Assembly (NCBI GenBank): GCA_900542125.1
Contig: UQMO01000013.1
Coordinates: 1 to 44,087, forward strand
Source of the DNA: an uncultured Collinsella sp.
Lineage (GTDB): Bacteria > Actinomycetota > Coriobacteriia > Coriobacteriales > Coriobacteriaceae
Direction of reading: 5' to 3'
Length of the DNA stretch: 44,087 nucleotides
A program made the position numbers and the translations under genes. How positions within the stretch are numbered: the stretch's first letter is position 1; every line of letters starts with the position of its first letter. Below are positions 1 to 9,219 of the stretch, one piece after another. Under the pieces are notes generated by a model that saw nothing but the letters and a program-made list of their open reading frames with translations, ran no database searches and was not told where the DNA came from.

Positions 1-447
1 GGGAGACGGCGAGATAGCCGGCAGGCCGGCATGTCAATCCTGGTCTAACAGAGCCTTTTGTTATCCCTTTTTGCCCACTTGACCAAAAACTTGCCGCAAG
101 CTTGACGAATGCCGGATGCCCAACAGCTTGATTCATTCTATACCAGATTCTATGCAAAAAAGCCACTAGAAGGTCGTAGACGGTAGCGGGTGCTAGGCGA
201 GTTGAATGACATGGCTGAACCTTGTTCATCTGCGTTACACTGCCGCTTAGATGGGACAAGCTGACAAGCTCATTTACCTGCTTAAAGACCGATTAGTCGG
301 GGGATTAATAACAATCGGCCTTCGCTGTACAAAAACTTGCCGCTTGCGTACCAAAAGACAACCTAAAACACAAGGTCGCTCTATTCATAGCGCGGCTTGT
401 ATGGTCTTGCGGCTACAGTGTCCATACGGTCGAGTTGAGGAGCGGGC
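1..447. other. Non-coding 5' end of contig upstream of regulator gene
   Basis: No convincing gene is seen in this stretch. A 13-bp direct repeat AAAAACTTGCCGC occurs at 85-97 and again at 331-343. A short palindrome GCCGGCAGGCCGGC lies close to the left end. Because the gene that follows encodes an activator with a SARP-like DNA-binding domain, and such proteins often bind direct repeats, the two copies could be operator sites. That is inference only. The short reading frame running into the regulator start has no ribosome-binding site and was not accepted. Confidence 0.4.
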
Positions 448-3447
448 ATGGTAAACGATTTGAGCGGTATAGACGACCTCGAGCTGATGCCGCTGGGCGG
501 AGGCTATATGGTGCGACGCGAACGCTTGATGAATGAGCTTATCGCCAAGGGCCGAAAGGCCGGCATCGTGGTTCTTTATGCGCCCGACGGGTTTGGGAAG
601 ACCTCGGTGCTGCTTCAGTACACCCATGAGGTTAAATGCGACCCGACGCGAGGCCCCGTGCGGATTATCGAGGCCGATCGCGCCATTGGGCGCGAGGTGT
701 TTATGCAGCTCGAGGTGGTTGCCGAAGAACTCAAAGACAAACCGCACTCCCTTATCGCGATTGATAATGTGCCAAACCTCGATCAGCACGATACCGAAGA
801 CCTCATCGACAGGATTCGCGGCCTGCGCGCTATGGGGGTAGGGGTCTTTATCTCCTGCCGTCCTTCAAATCGTCAGCTGATTCATGGGCTGGGCGATTCG
901 GTTAAGATCAATGCGCAGATGCTCAAGGTGCATGCCTATGAGTATTCGGCGTGGGCATCGGCGTTTTCGATCAGCACATCGCTCGACTTTTATCAGCTCA
1001 CGCAGGGCGTGCCCGAGCTCGTTTCGGCATTGCAGACGGGTCTGTATGGCCAAGGCGACGTAGCCGGTCTGCTCGAAAACGAGATTGTCAACGTATATGG
1101 CGCGGCACTTGCCGATCTGGCTTCGCTCGACAATAATGCGCTGTTTTGCGTGGCATGTCTCATGGTTTTGATGGGCGAGGGCAATATCGCAGAACTCGAG
1201 GCTTGCGGGGTGAGGCTGTCGATGGTCGACCAGTCCTACTTTGTACGCGACTACCCGATCTTTGGCTTGGATCCCGCCGAGCGGAGTTTTACGTGTCTGG
1301 GCACGGAGGATAACGGACGCCTGCGTTTGCGTAAGTTGGTGGCCGAGGTTCGCCCCGAACTTGTTCCGAGGGCGGCCCGGATTTTGCTTAAGGCGGGCCG
1401 ATGCGATGCGGCGATGGGCCTGGCGGATGCCTTTTTGGACCGTGAAGCGGTCCTTGAACTTGCTGGGCAGTATGGGGTCGATCTGGCCCTGACGGGGCAC
1501 GGGGCCGATATCTGCCGAGCAGCGCTGGGCACGATCGATGCCGACGATCCGGCTCCAGAGCCAACGCCTGCCGAGGCGCTTGGCGTATATCTGGCGGCGG
1601 TCAGCGTGTCCAACACAAAGCTCGCCCGCTATATGGCATCGGTCATCGAGCGCGGGGGCGAACGGGCGGCCTGCGAAATAGACCCTGTTTCATGGAGGGT
1701 GGCCCAGACACTGACGGCTGTTTGCTATGGGGACAACGGACTTGGGCTTCCTACGAACCTGGCCGTGCCAGAAATCGAGACATCCCATACCGCACTCGAT
1801 ATGTTGTCTGCGCATATCGAGGTCAAGCGCTGTCTGACCGAGCGGGGAGATGACGGCGGCGTTCTACAGCAGCTCAAAACGAGCAAGGCCTACGACTGTG
1901 AGCTCGATATCGCGGGGATTGTTATACGGGCCGATAGCATGCTGGTGGAGCTCTTTGACGGGTCGTTTGCGGGAACCGACGAGCGCGACGACGAGATGAC
2001 GGTGGTGCGGGAGGCGCTCGACGTACGTGGGCTTAAGGCGATGGCTATCTGGGTGCGCATGGTGTTGGCGGCACGGCGGCTCCTTTCCGGCTTGCCGGTA
2101 ACCGACGACGCGGCGTTCAACGAGCTCGATCGTTTTGCCGTGCGCATGCGCGACAACCAGATTCAGCTGTTTGGCCTGTTGCTAGAAGGCTGGCAGTCGC
2201 TGACAGAGGGACGGCCGGTTAATGCAAAGTTCCGTGCGGTCCAAGTGCTCAAACTTGCCGAGGAGTCGATTGCGTACATGCGCGATAACGCATTGCTGCT
2301 GGAGCGCGCGGCATATCTGCGTAACACCTCGATGGTTTCGGTGCGCGAGGAAGCGGAGCTACTCGATATAAGCCAGACGCAGGTTGGTGGAGCGGAGGCC
2401 TGGATGGTGGCGCTGCATCTGGCCTGTGCGGGCCGAGACAGCGACCTTGCGGCCTGGATGTCCATGAATCGCGCGGGGATTCTAGAGCCATCGTATCGGC
2501 TCTTTGCGCGCCTTGCCATGCATTGTCTGGGCGAGCCGGCGGGCAGGATACGCAAGAAGCTTCCCGTGCGCGAGCTGTCGCGGTACTCGTTGCGCGACGA
2601 TTTGGAAGGGGAGGGCGAGCGCCTGTTCCAGGCTGGCGAGGTTGAAGCCGTTGATACCATCGACCATATCGAGATTCGCATGTTTGGCGCGTTTCGCGCC
2701 GAGCGCGACGGGTTTCCCATCACGGACAAAATGTGGCGCCGCAAGAAGGCGGCGACACTTGCCGAGCGGCTTGCGCTGGGCATGGATGCGCTCGTCGATC
2801 GTGAGACGCTGGCCATGGAGCTGTGGCCCCATGCCGAGTTCAATAGCGCTCGCAACAACCTGTACTCGACGATATCGCGCTTGCGGTCGGCTTTGGGACC
2901 GACGCCGGATGGCAAGTCGTGTGTGCTCATCCAAAATGAATGCATCGGACTCAACGGCGACTACGTCAAGACCGATGTACGGCTGTTTGACCAGATAAGC
3001 CGCGAGGTTTTGGGAAATCGCACGGGTGCACGCGGGCCCCATTTAGTTGAACTGTGCCTTAAGATTGAGCAGCTTTATGCTGGACCGCTGTATGTTCCCA
3101 ATGGCTGTAATCCCACCTACTTTTTGCGTATGCGACGCATTATGCAGTCAAAGTACATCGATTGCATGATTAAGGGAGCAAATGCTGCTCTAGAAGAAAA
3201 CGATCTGCAGTCGGCGATTTGGCTGGCGGAGTCGGGGCTTCGGCAGGAAACGGCGCGTGAGGATATGGTGCGCTGCGCCATGCGCGTCTACAGTGCGGCG
3301 GGGCGACGGCGCGATATCGTCGAGCTGTACAGCGGGCATATGCACCATCTGAGGGAGCAGGTCAATGGCGTGCCCGAGCCCGAGACGCGGCGTCTATACG
3401 AGCGTTTGGTGGAGGGGCGGCTCAATCGCGTGCTGGTCGAGCGATAA
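448..3447 (+). CDS. AAA-ATPase / SARP-like (BTAD) transcriptional regulator
   Basis: This is a 999-residue cytoplasmic regulator. A P-loop (APDGFGKTSV, residues 45-54) and a Walker B-like IAIDN near residue 104 form an N-terminal NTPase module. A long helical middle region follows. From about residue 737 there is a winged-helix DNA-binding domain (IRMFGAFRAERDG, then WRRKKAATLAERLAL and an SARNNLYSTISRLRSALG stretch). A bacterial transcriptional activator domain of TPR-like helices ends the protein. The layout resembles MalT/SARP-type activators, but the order is ATPase first and DNA-binding domain late. The ATG is preceded by GAGGAG at good spacing. It stands alone and converges with yhbY. 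The target genes cannot be read from the sequence. Such large ATPase-BTAD regulators are frequent in Coriobacteriia. Confidence 0.85.
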   Translation: MVNDLSGIDDLELMPLGGGYMVRRERLMNELIAKGRKAGIVVLYAPDGFGKTSVLLQYTHEVKCDPTRGPVRIIEADRAIGREVFMQLEVVAEELKDKPHSLIAIDNVPNLDQHDTEDLIDRIRGLRAMGVGVFISCRPSNRQLIHGLGDSVKINAQMLKVHAYEYSAWASAFSISTSLDFYQLTQGVPELVSALQTGLYGQGDVAGLLENEIVNVYGAALADLASLDNNALFCVACLMVLMGEGNIAELEACGVRLSMVDQSYFVRDYPIFGLDPAERSFTCLGTEDNGRLRLRKLVAEVRPELVPRAARILLKAGRCDAAMGLADAFLDREAVLELAGQYGVDLALTGHGADICRAALGTIDADDPAPEPTPAEALGVYLAAVSVSNTKLARYMASVIERGGERAACEIDPVSWRVAQTLTAVCYGDNGLGLPTNLAVPEIETSHTALDMLSAHIEVKRCLTERGDDGGVLQQLKTSKAYDCELDIAGIVIRADSMLVELFDGSFAGTDERDDEMTVVREALDVRGLKAMAIWVRMVLAARRLLSGLPVTDDAAFNELDRFAVRMRDNQIQLFGLLLEGWQSLTEGRPVNAKFRAVQVLKLAEESIAYMRDNALLLERAAYLRNTSMVSVREEAELLDISQTQVGGAEAWMVALHLACAGRDSDLAAWMSMNRAGILEPSYRLFARLAMHCLGEPAGRIRKKLPVRELSRYSLRDDLEGEGERLFQAGEVEAVDTIDHIEIRMFGAFRAERDGFPITDKMWRRKKAATLAERLALGMDALVDRETLAMELWPHAEFNSARNNLYSTISRLRSALGPTPDGKSCVLIQNECIGLNGDYVKTDVRLFDQISREVLGNRTGARGPHLVELCLKIEQLYAGPLYVPNGCNPTYFLRMRRIMQSKYIDCMIKGANAALEENDLQSAIWLAESGLRQETAREDMVRCAMRVYSAAGRRRDIVELYSGHMHHLREQVNGVPEPETRRLYERLVEGRLNRVLVER

Positions 3448-3479
3448 AAAACGGGCGCCCGAAGTACTTGGGCACCCGT
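3446..3479 (-). terminator. Rho-independent terminator of yhbY
   Basis: On the minus strand a GC-rich stem, ACGGGTGCCC paired with GGGCGCCCGT, is followed directly by six T. It lies downstream of yhbY and abuts the stop codon of the convergent regulator gene. It may serve both genes, but the T-run is on the minus-strand side. Confidence 0.8.
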
Positions 3480-3516
3480 ATGCTTGCTATGTGTTGGCTT
3501 GCCGGATCATTGGCTC

Positions 3517-3816
3517 TTAGACGAGCTTGATCTTCTCGATGTCCTTGCGCGAGGACTCGCGATACAGCGAGAACTTGCGGCCGATGACCTGGACGACCTC
3601 GGCGTGGCAGCGCTCAGCGAGCTCTTCGGCGGCCTCGCGGGCGGAAAGACTGGAGCCATCGAGCACGGAGCACTTAACGAGCTCGTGCTTTTCCAGGTAG
3701 GCGACCGTCTGCTCGACGGTGCCCTCGTTGACATCGGACTTGCCGATAATGATGGCGGGGTTGAGGTGATGGGCCATGCTGCGAAGCTGCTTGACCTGGG
3801 CTCCTGTCAGTGCCAT
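3517..3816 (-). CDS. yhbY: YhbY/CRS1 family RNA-binding protein
   Basis: This 99-residue protein starts MALTGAQVKQLRSMAHHL and contains NPAIIIGKSDVNEG, the hallmark of the CRM (CRS1-YhbY) RNA-binding fold. YhbY proteins bind pre-50S ribosomal particles and help ribosome assembly. The length matches the family (about 95-105 residues). The gene is followed by a strong terminator and is separated from the upstream methyltransferase by about 160 bp, so it may have its own promoter. Confidence 0.92.
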   Translation of the reverse strand: MALTGAQVKQLRSMAHHLNPAIIIGKSDVNEGTVEQTVAYLEKHELVKCSVLDGSSLSAREAAEELAERCHAEVVQVIGRKFSLYRESSRKDIEKIKLV

Positions 3817-3974
3817 GGGTTCTCGCTTTCTATGTATGGGGCGCCCCGCGACGGGGCCTTAATCTACGTGAGCTGTCCCACGATAGCGCAGGAACGGCGT
3901 GGTGTGGAGCGCGTTTGCCCAGTTCAAAAAGAATGCGGATGCCGAGGTGATGGGCGGTGCGGGCTGTGAACGGG

Positions 3975-4862
3975 CTACGAGCGGGATTCAGAGACCGGTT
4001 CCCATGCAATAAACGCCCAGCGAACCTTACGGATATGGTCGAGCATATAGCGCCCCTGCGGCACGCCCTTGGAGCCCGGCTCACCGGCACGGGGGTTCTC
4101 AATCATGTGCTGAGCGATATAGTCGCGCAGGCGGTCGATCTTATCCTCGTTGCCATGCTCGAGCATACGGGAAAAATCTGCTACGCCCGCCTCAAGGCTA
4201 TCGAAGGTGTCGCGACGAGGCGATTCAAAGTATGTAACCTGCGGCAACGCACCCATCTGAATGAGGATGTTGAAGGCGTACACAAAGCCATTACTGCAGG
4301 TAACCGAGGCGCCGATAGCGTTCATCAAGTGCAGATCATAGCGCGGGCTGGAGTTGGCAACCATCGTGACAGCACAACGCCGACGAGCCGTACGGTCGAG
4401 CTTGGCAAGTGCGCCTTTTAGATTGGTCGTCGTAACCGACCGACTGGCAAAGGCAACATCCACCGCTTTCGCGACCGGTCCAACCAAATCCCAATCATCA
4501 TCCCAAGCAAGCTCAAGCGGCGTAATGAGATCCTCGAGCCCATAGTACTCAATACCAGCATCAAGCGTGCCCAACATAGCAGGGGAAAAGTCAGCCGCAA
4601 TCACAGGATGCCCAGCCTGAGCAAGCGGAATAGCAATCGACCCAGCCCCACACCCCATATCAAGCACGGATTCACCAGGCTTTAACGCCAACAGCTTGAT
4701 AAAGTCCCGGGCATACGGGGCAGTCTCCAACGGCCGAAAATGCCGAGCCCGCTTATCCCATTCAAAAGAATCATCAGCCCGCCGCCGATCAGCCTGCAGG
4801 CGCATCCATTCGCCATTCCAATCCGCAGAAAGAAGCTCAGAGCGAGCATCCCCATCAACCAC
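3975..4862 (-). CDS. Class I SAM-dependent methyltransferase
   Basis: This 295-residue protein has SAM-binding motif I VLDMGCGAGSIAIPLA, followed by an acidic strand end in PVIAADFSPAML. That is the Rossmann methyltransferase signature. I place the start at a GTG (4860-4862), because AGGAGG lies seven bases upstream of it. The longer ORF from 4922 would add a hydrophobic leader with no such site. The substrate is unknown. The C-terminal half (YFESPRRDTFDSLEAGV) resembles small-molecule methyltransferases rather than rRNA or DNA enzymes. It follows a large inverted repeat and is not clearly in an operon with its neighbours. Confidence 0.8.
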   Translation of the reverse strand: MVDGDARSELLSADWNGEWMRLQADRRRADDSFEWDKRARHFRPLETAPYARDFIKLLALKPGESVLDMGCGAGSIAIPLAQAGHPVIAADFSPAMLGTLDAGIEYYGLEDLITPLELAWDDDWDLVGPVAKAVDVAFASRSVTTTNLKGALAKLDRTARRRCAVTMVANSSPRYDLHLMNAIGASVTCSNGFVYAFNILIQMGALPQVTYFESPRRDTFDSLEAGVADFSRMLEHGNEDKIDRLRDYIAQHMIENPRAGEPGSKGVPQGRYMLDHIRKVRWAFIAWEPVSESRS

Positions 4863-5027
4863 GGGCCAACCTCCTAGCAACAAAAAAGCGACTCCCCCAA
4901 AAAGAAGAGCCGCAACCAGCATATATCAGAAAGAACCGATCCAACGCCAAACCGCCATACCAGCAAAGTAGGGCAGAAGCGAAGCGGCTGCCAAAGGGAT
5001 AGAACCCAACCGAGGTCCCGTTGTGCG

Positions 5028-5161
5028 GGAGCCCCGGGGAGGGCAAATATATAAGGTCGATCGCGAGTTCCGCACGAGCCGGAGAGCACTTAATGTGCTC
5101 TCCGTGCGAGTCAGGACTGTCCGAGCAGGCGACCTTATATATTTGCCCTCCCCAGGGCTCC
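5028..5161. repeat. 134-bp nested inverted repeat (palindromic intergenic element)
   Basis: The outer arms, 5028-5059 and 5130-5161, are 32 bp each and complementary except for one position. They share the core GGGCAAATATATAAGGTCG and its complement. Inside lies a perfect 10-bp hairpin, CGGAGAGCAC / GTGCTCTCCG with loop TTAAT (5080-5104), flanked by further complementary bases. It sits directly downstream of the UPF0210 gene (stop at 5179) and may terminate its transcription. The AT-rich arms and overall size resemble a MITE or BIME-type mobile palindrome more than a plain terminator. Confidence 0.8.
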
Positions 5162-5178
5162 TCGCCCGAACCCCTCAG

Positions 5179-6543
5179 CTAGTTCTTCAGCGAGTTCAGC
5201 GGCGCCGGGAAGCGTCCACCGCGATGGGCAAGCACGGTGCCGGCGTTGGGGTTCACCGGCATGATGGGCGCACGGCCGAACAGGCCGCCGTACTCGACGC
5301 AGTCGCCCACGCCCTTGCCGATGGCGGGAATCACGCGGACGGCCGTGGTCTTGTTGTTGATGACGCCGATGGCCATCTCGTCGGCGATGATGCCGGCGAT
5401 GGTCTCGACCGGGGTGTCGCCGGGGATGGCGATCATGTCCAGGCCAACGGAGCATACGCAGGTCATGGCCTCGAGCTTCTCGAGCGAAAGCGCGCCGGCT
5501 TCGACGGCGGCGATCATGCCGGCGTCCTCGGACACGGGGATAAAGGCGCCGGAGAGACCGCCCACGCTGGAACTGGCCATGACGCCGCCCTTCTTGACGG
5601 CATCGTTGAGCATGGCGAGCGCGCAGGTCGTGCCCGGGCCACCGCAGGTGCCCACACCGATGATCTCGAGGATGCGCGCGACGGAGTCGCCGATGGCAGG
5701 CGTGGGAGCCAGCGACAGGTCGACAATGCCCTTCTCGACACCCAGACGATGGGCGGCCTCGCGGCTCATGAGCTCGCCGGCACGGGTGATCTTAAAGGCG
5801 GTCTGCTTAATCTTCTCGGCGACTTCCATCATCGATGCGGAATCGGGCAGCGTCTCCAGGGCTGCGGCCATAACGCCGGGGCCCGAAACGCCTACGTTGA
5901 TGACGGCGTCGGCCTCGCCACCGCCGTGGACGGCGCCCGCCATAAACGGGGAGTCCTCGACCATGTTGGCAAAGCAGACAAACTTGGAAGCGCCGACGGA
6001 ATCCTGGTCGGCCGTGAGTTTAGCGGCATCGATGATGGTCTGGGCGGCCATAAGCACGGCGTCCATGTTGATGCCGGCGCGCAGGCTGGCGACGTTGACG
6101 CTGGAGCAGACGCGGCTCGTGGTGGCGAGCGCCTGCGGAATAGACTGGATGACGCGGCGATCGGCGTCGCCGATGCCCTTCTGGACGAGTGCGGAGAAGC
6201 CGCCCAGGTAATCGATGCCGAGCGTCTCGGCCGCGCGGTCGAGGGCATGCGCGATGGGGGTGAGATCCTCATCCTTGCAGCACGCGGCGATCTGCGCCAC
6301 CGGGGTGACGGAAACGCGCTTGTTGACGATGGGGATGCCGTACTCGCGCTCGAGGTTCTCGGCGGTCTCGACCAGATGCTCAGCCGTGTGCGTCACGTGG
6401 TCGTAGATCTTCGTGCACATGCGGTCGAGGTTCTCGTCACCGCAACCCATGAGCGAAACACCCATGGTGATGGTCCTGATGTCGAGGTTCTGCTCCTCAA
6501 CCATGCCGCGGGTTTCCGCGATTTCTGCGGGCGTGATCGCCAT
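5179..6543 (-). CDS. UPF0210 (PFL / DUF711) family protein
   Basis: This 454-residue protein starts MAITPAEIAETRGMVEEQ and contains DIRTITMGVSLMGC and GGEADAVINVGVSGPGV. These match the UPF0210/DUF711 family, whose fold is related to pyruvate formate-lyase; no reaction is firmly established. The start is the ATG at 6541-6543, preceded by GGAGCGCAAGG. The longer ORF to 6600 runs into the hairpin region upstream. In other bacteria the gene often pairs with a small ACT-domain gene (UPF0237), and none is seen here. It lies 108 bp downstream of metH and shares its strand. Confidence 0.88.
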   Translation of the reverse strand: MAITPAEIAETRGMVEEQNLDIRTITMGVSLMGCGDENLDRMCTKIYDHVTHTAEHLVETAENLEREYGIPIVNKRVSVTPVAQIAACCKDEDLTPIAHALDRAAETLGIDYLGGFSALVQKGIGDADRRVIQSIPQALATTSRVCSSVNVASLRAGINMDAVLMAAQTIIDAAKLTADQDSVGASKFVCFANMVEDSPFMAGAVHGGGEADAVINVGVSGPGVMAAALETLPDSASMMEVAEKIKQTAFKITRAGELMSREAAHRLGVEKGIVDLSLAPTPAIGDSVARILEIIGVGTCGGPGTTCALAMLNDAVKKGGVMASSSVGGLSGAFIPVSEDAGMIAAVEAGALSLEKLEAMTCVCSVGLDMIAIPGDTPVETIAGIIADEMAIGVINNKTTAVRVIPAIGKGVGDCVEYGGLFGRAPIMPVNPNAGTVLAHRGGRFPAPLNSLKN

Positions 6544-6588
6544 CCTTGCGCTCCTATCTGCCAAAACGAGCATAGTCTTTTCTATTCT

Positions 6589-6626
6589 AACGTGCCGCAC
6601 GTGCCAAGTGGCGCGTGCGGCACGTT
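6589..6626. terminator. Strong hairpin between metH and UPF0210 gene
   Basis: AACGTGCCGCACG (6589-6601) pairs perfectly with CGTGCGGCACGTT (6614-6626), and the 12-nt loop can pair further (TGCCA/TGGCG). It lies downstream of metH. There is no long T-run on the minus strand, so termination is likely but not certain. Confidence 0.55.
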
Positions 6627-6651
6627 TTAGTGCTCGGTTGTTTCCGTTGTG

Positions 6652-9210
6652 TTACTGCCCAAAGACCTCTTCGGCGATGCGCGCGCTTTCGGCGGCATCC
6701 TTGGCGTAGTAGTCCGCGCCGATCTGCTTGGCGTATTCGGGGGTGAGCACGGCGCCGCCCACGATGATCTTGACGCCCGGAACCTCGGCATGGAGCAGCT
6801 TGATGGTCTCCTCCATGGCGACGACGGTGGTGGTCATAAGCGCCGAGAGGCCGACGAGTTTGATATCGCGCTCCTTGACGGTCTTGAGTACCTCCTGCGG
6901 ATCGACATCGCGGCCCAGGTCAAAGACGGTGTAGCCGTAGTTGTCGAGCAGCATCTTGACGATGTTCTTACCGATGTCGTGGATGTCGCCCTTGACGGTG
7001 GCCACGCAGATCTTGCCCTTGTCGGCAATCTCGCCGGCGGGCATCAGGCGCTTGATGGTGTCGAAGCCCACGCGCGCCGCCTCGGCCGAGGCCATGAGCT
7101 GCGGCAAGAAGAACTTTCCCTGGTCAAAGAGGACGCCAACCTCGTCGAGAGCGGGGATAAAGTGATTGTTGATGAGGTCCATGGCGTCGTGGTCTGCCAG
7201 CAGACGCTCGGTCTCGGCAGCGATCTCGCCTTTGCGGCCCGAGACGACCATGCGACGAATCGGGTCGTCATTGCCGTCGGTGCCAGCGGTGCCAGCAGCG
7301 GGCACGGTGTCGGTCGATGCGGTCTGAGTCGCCGCCGGGTTGGCGGCAATCTTGTACGGGTCGGTCCAGCCGGCGTAGTGTTCGATGTATCCGGTCGAGC
7401 CCTCATCTTCAACGCTCAGCACGCGATAGCTGTAGACGGTGTCCATAAAGCGCTTGGAACCCGGGTTCATGATGGGGGCGTCCAGACCTGCACCAAAGGC
7501 GGCGGCCAAAAAGACCGAGCCCAACAGCGGCCGCGCGGGCAGACCAAAGCTGATGTTCGACACGCCGAGCGCGCACTTGACGCCCAGACGCTCCTTGCAC
7601 AGGGACATGGCGCGCAGGATCTGTTCGGCCTGGCGTTGATTGGTCGAGGCGGTCATGACCAGGCAGTCGATGAGGATGCGGTCCGGTCCGATGCCGTAAC
7701 GGGCAGCCTCGGCCACGATGTGCTCGGCGATGGCGAAGCGGGCCTCGGCGGTATCGGGGATGCCGCCTTCGTCGAGCGTAAGGCCGACAACGTTGGTGCC
7801 GTAGTGGGCGACCAGCGGAAAGATCTCATCCATGATCTGCTGCTTGCCATTGACCGAGTTGATGATGGGCTTGCCGGCGTAGCGGCGTACGGCGGCCTCG
7901 ACAGCGGCGGGGTCGGTGGAGTCGATCTGCAGCGGCAGCAGCGTGGAGCCCTGGAGCTGTTCGGTCGCCTGTTGGATAATCTTGACCTCGTCGATCTCGG
8001 GCAGGCCCACGTTGACGTCCAGGATGTCGGCGCCCTGCTCCTGCTGGCTGATGCCCTGGCTCACCACGTAGTCCAGATCGCCGTCGCGCAGGGCCTGCTG
8101 CAGGCGCTTTTTGCCGGTGGGATTGATGCGCTCGCCGATGACGGCGATCTTGTGGCCGTCACTGGGAAGGTCCACGACCGTCTGGGCGCTCGTGACCGAC
8201 ATGCTGGGCTTGCGGCGGCGTGGGCTGGGCGTGTGGTTGTCGATAAGCGTGCGCAGGGCCGCCATGTGCGCCGGCGTGGTGCCGCAGCAGCCACCCACGA
8301 CGCTCACACCATCCTCGATCATGCCGGCGACGGCCTCGGCGTACTCGGGTGCCTGGATATCAAAGACGGTGTCGCCGTCGTCGTCCACGCGGGGGAGTCC
8401 CGCGTTGGCCTGCACCATAATGGGCTTGTCGGTAACGGTGAGCATGCGTGCGGCGAGCCCTCGGAGCTCGGCCGGTCCCTGGCTGCAGTTGATGCCCAAA
8501 ACGTCGGCGCCGATAGCGTCGAGCGTGATGGCGGCGACCTCGGGGCTCGTTCCCAGGAACGTGCGGCCGTCTTCCTCAAAGGTCATGGTGGCAAAGACGG
8601 GCAGGTCGGAGTTCTCGCGGCAGGCGAGGACGGCAGCCTTGATCTCGGCAAGGTCGGTCATGGTCTCGATAATAAAGAGGTCCACGCCCGCATCGACGCC
8701 GGCACGCACTTCCTCGGCAAAGAGGTCATAGGCCTCGTCGAAGCTGAGGGTGCCCAGGGGGCGAAGCAGCGCGCCGATGGGGCCGATATCGCCGGCGACG
8801 TAGCGGGCACCGGCCGCGCGGGCGCAGGCGACAGCGGCGGCAAAGACATCTGCCACGGTGGCGGCACCGTCGAGCTTGTGGGCGTTGGCACCAAAGGTGT
8901 TGGCGGTGATCACGTCGCAGCCGGCCTCGACGTACTGACGCTGGATGTCGGTAATGACTTGGGGCTCCTCAAAGTTGAGCAGCTCGGGCAGGGCGCCGGC
9001 CTTCATGCCGGCCGCCTGCAGCATGGTGCCCATGCCGCCGTCGAACAGCAGGTGTCCCGTGCCCTCGATGGCGGCGCGCAGGCGATCGTCCTTAATGCGC
9101 AGATCGCCGATCGTGCGCGTCTTGTACGTGGCACCGTTGCGACGTGCGGCATCAACGGGTGCCGCCAATGCAGTGCCGTCAGAATCATGAGTGATAAGCG
9201 GAGTAAACAT
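6652..9210 (-). CDS. metH: Cobalamin-dependent methionine synthase lacking the activation domain
   Basis: This 852-residue enzyme transfers a methyl group from methyltetrahydrofolate via cobalamin to homocysteine. In order, the homocysteine-methyltransferase barrel (about residues 50-330) has GINCSQGP and VVGGCCGTTPAH carrying the zinc cysteines. A pterin-binding domain (about 350-610) contains VIGERINPTGKKRL. A B12-binding cap and Rossmann module (about 640-852) has DIHDIGKNIV, whose histidine ligates cobalt. Escherichia coli MetH is about 1227 residues; the missing part is the AdoMet-binding reactivation domain, which here is the next gene upstream. The ATG is preceded by AGGAG. It is the third gene of a metF operon. 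Confidence 0.95.
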   Translation of the reverse strand: MFTPLITHDSDGTALAAPVDAARRNGATYKTRTIGDLRIKDDRLRAAIEGTGHLLFDGGMGTMLQAAGMKAGALPELLNFEEPQVITDIQRQYVEAGCDVITANTFGANAHKLDGAATVADVFAAAVACARAAGARYVAGDIGPIGALLRPLGTLSFDEAYDLFAEEVRAGVDAGVDLFIIETMTDLAEIKAAVLACRENSDLPVFATMTFEEDGRTFLGTSPEVAAITLDAIGADVLGINCSQGPAELRGLAARMLTVTDKPIMVQANAGLPRVDDDGDTVFDIQAPEYAEAVAGMIEDGVSVVGGCCGTTPAHMAALRTLIDNHTPSPRRRKPSMSVTSAQTVVDLPSDGHKIAVIGERINPTGKKRLQQALRDGDLDYVVSQGISQQEQGADILDVNVGLPEIDEVKIIQQATEQLQGSTLLPLQIDSTDPAAVEAAVRRYAGKPIINSVNGKQQIMDEIFPLVAHYGTNVVGLTLDEGGIPDTAEARFAIAEHIVAEAARYGIGPDRILIDCLVMTASTNQRQAEQILRAMSLCKERLGVKCALGVSNISFGLPARPLLGSVFLAAAFGAGLDAPIMNPGSKRFMDTVYSYRVLSVEDEGSTGYIEHYAGWTDPYKIAANPAATQTASTDTVPAAGTAGTDGNDDPIRRMVVSGRKGEIAAETERLLADHDAMDLINNHFIPALDEVGVLFDQGKFFLPQLMASAEAARVGFDTIKRLMPAGEIADKGKICVATVKGDIHDIGKNIVKMLLDNYGYTVFDLGRDVDPQEVLKTVKERDIKLVGLSALMTTTVVAMEETIKLLHAEVPGVKIIVGGAVLTPEYAKQIGADYYAKDAAESARIAEEVFGQ

Positions 9211-9219
9211 TGAGGGCTC

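Noticed and set aside
251..454. 67-codon frame before the regulator
   Set aside because: It has no ribosome-binding site, overlaps the regulator start and has no recognisable family.
6649..9213. Plus-strand open frame of 854 codons
   Set aside because: It is the mirror of metH, whose domains and motifs are unmistakable on the minus strand. The antisense frame is a product of GC-rich codon use.
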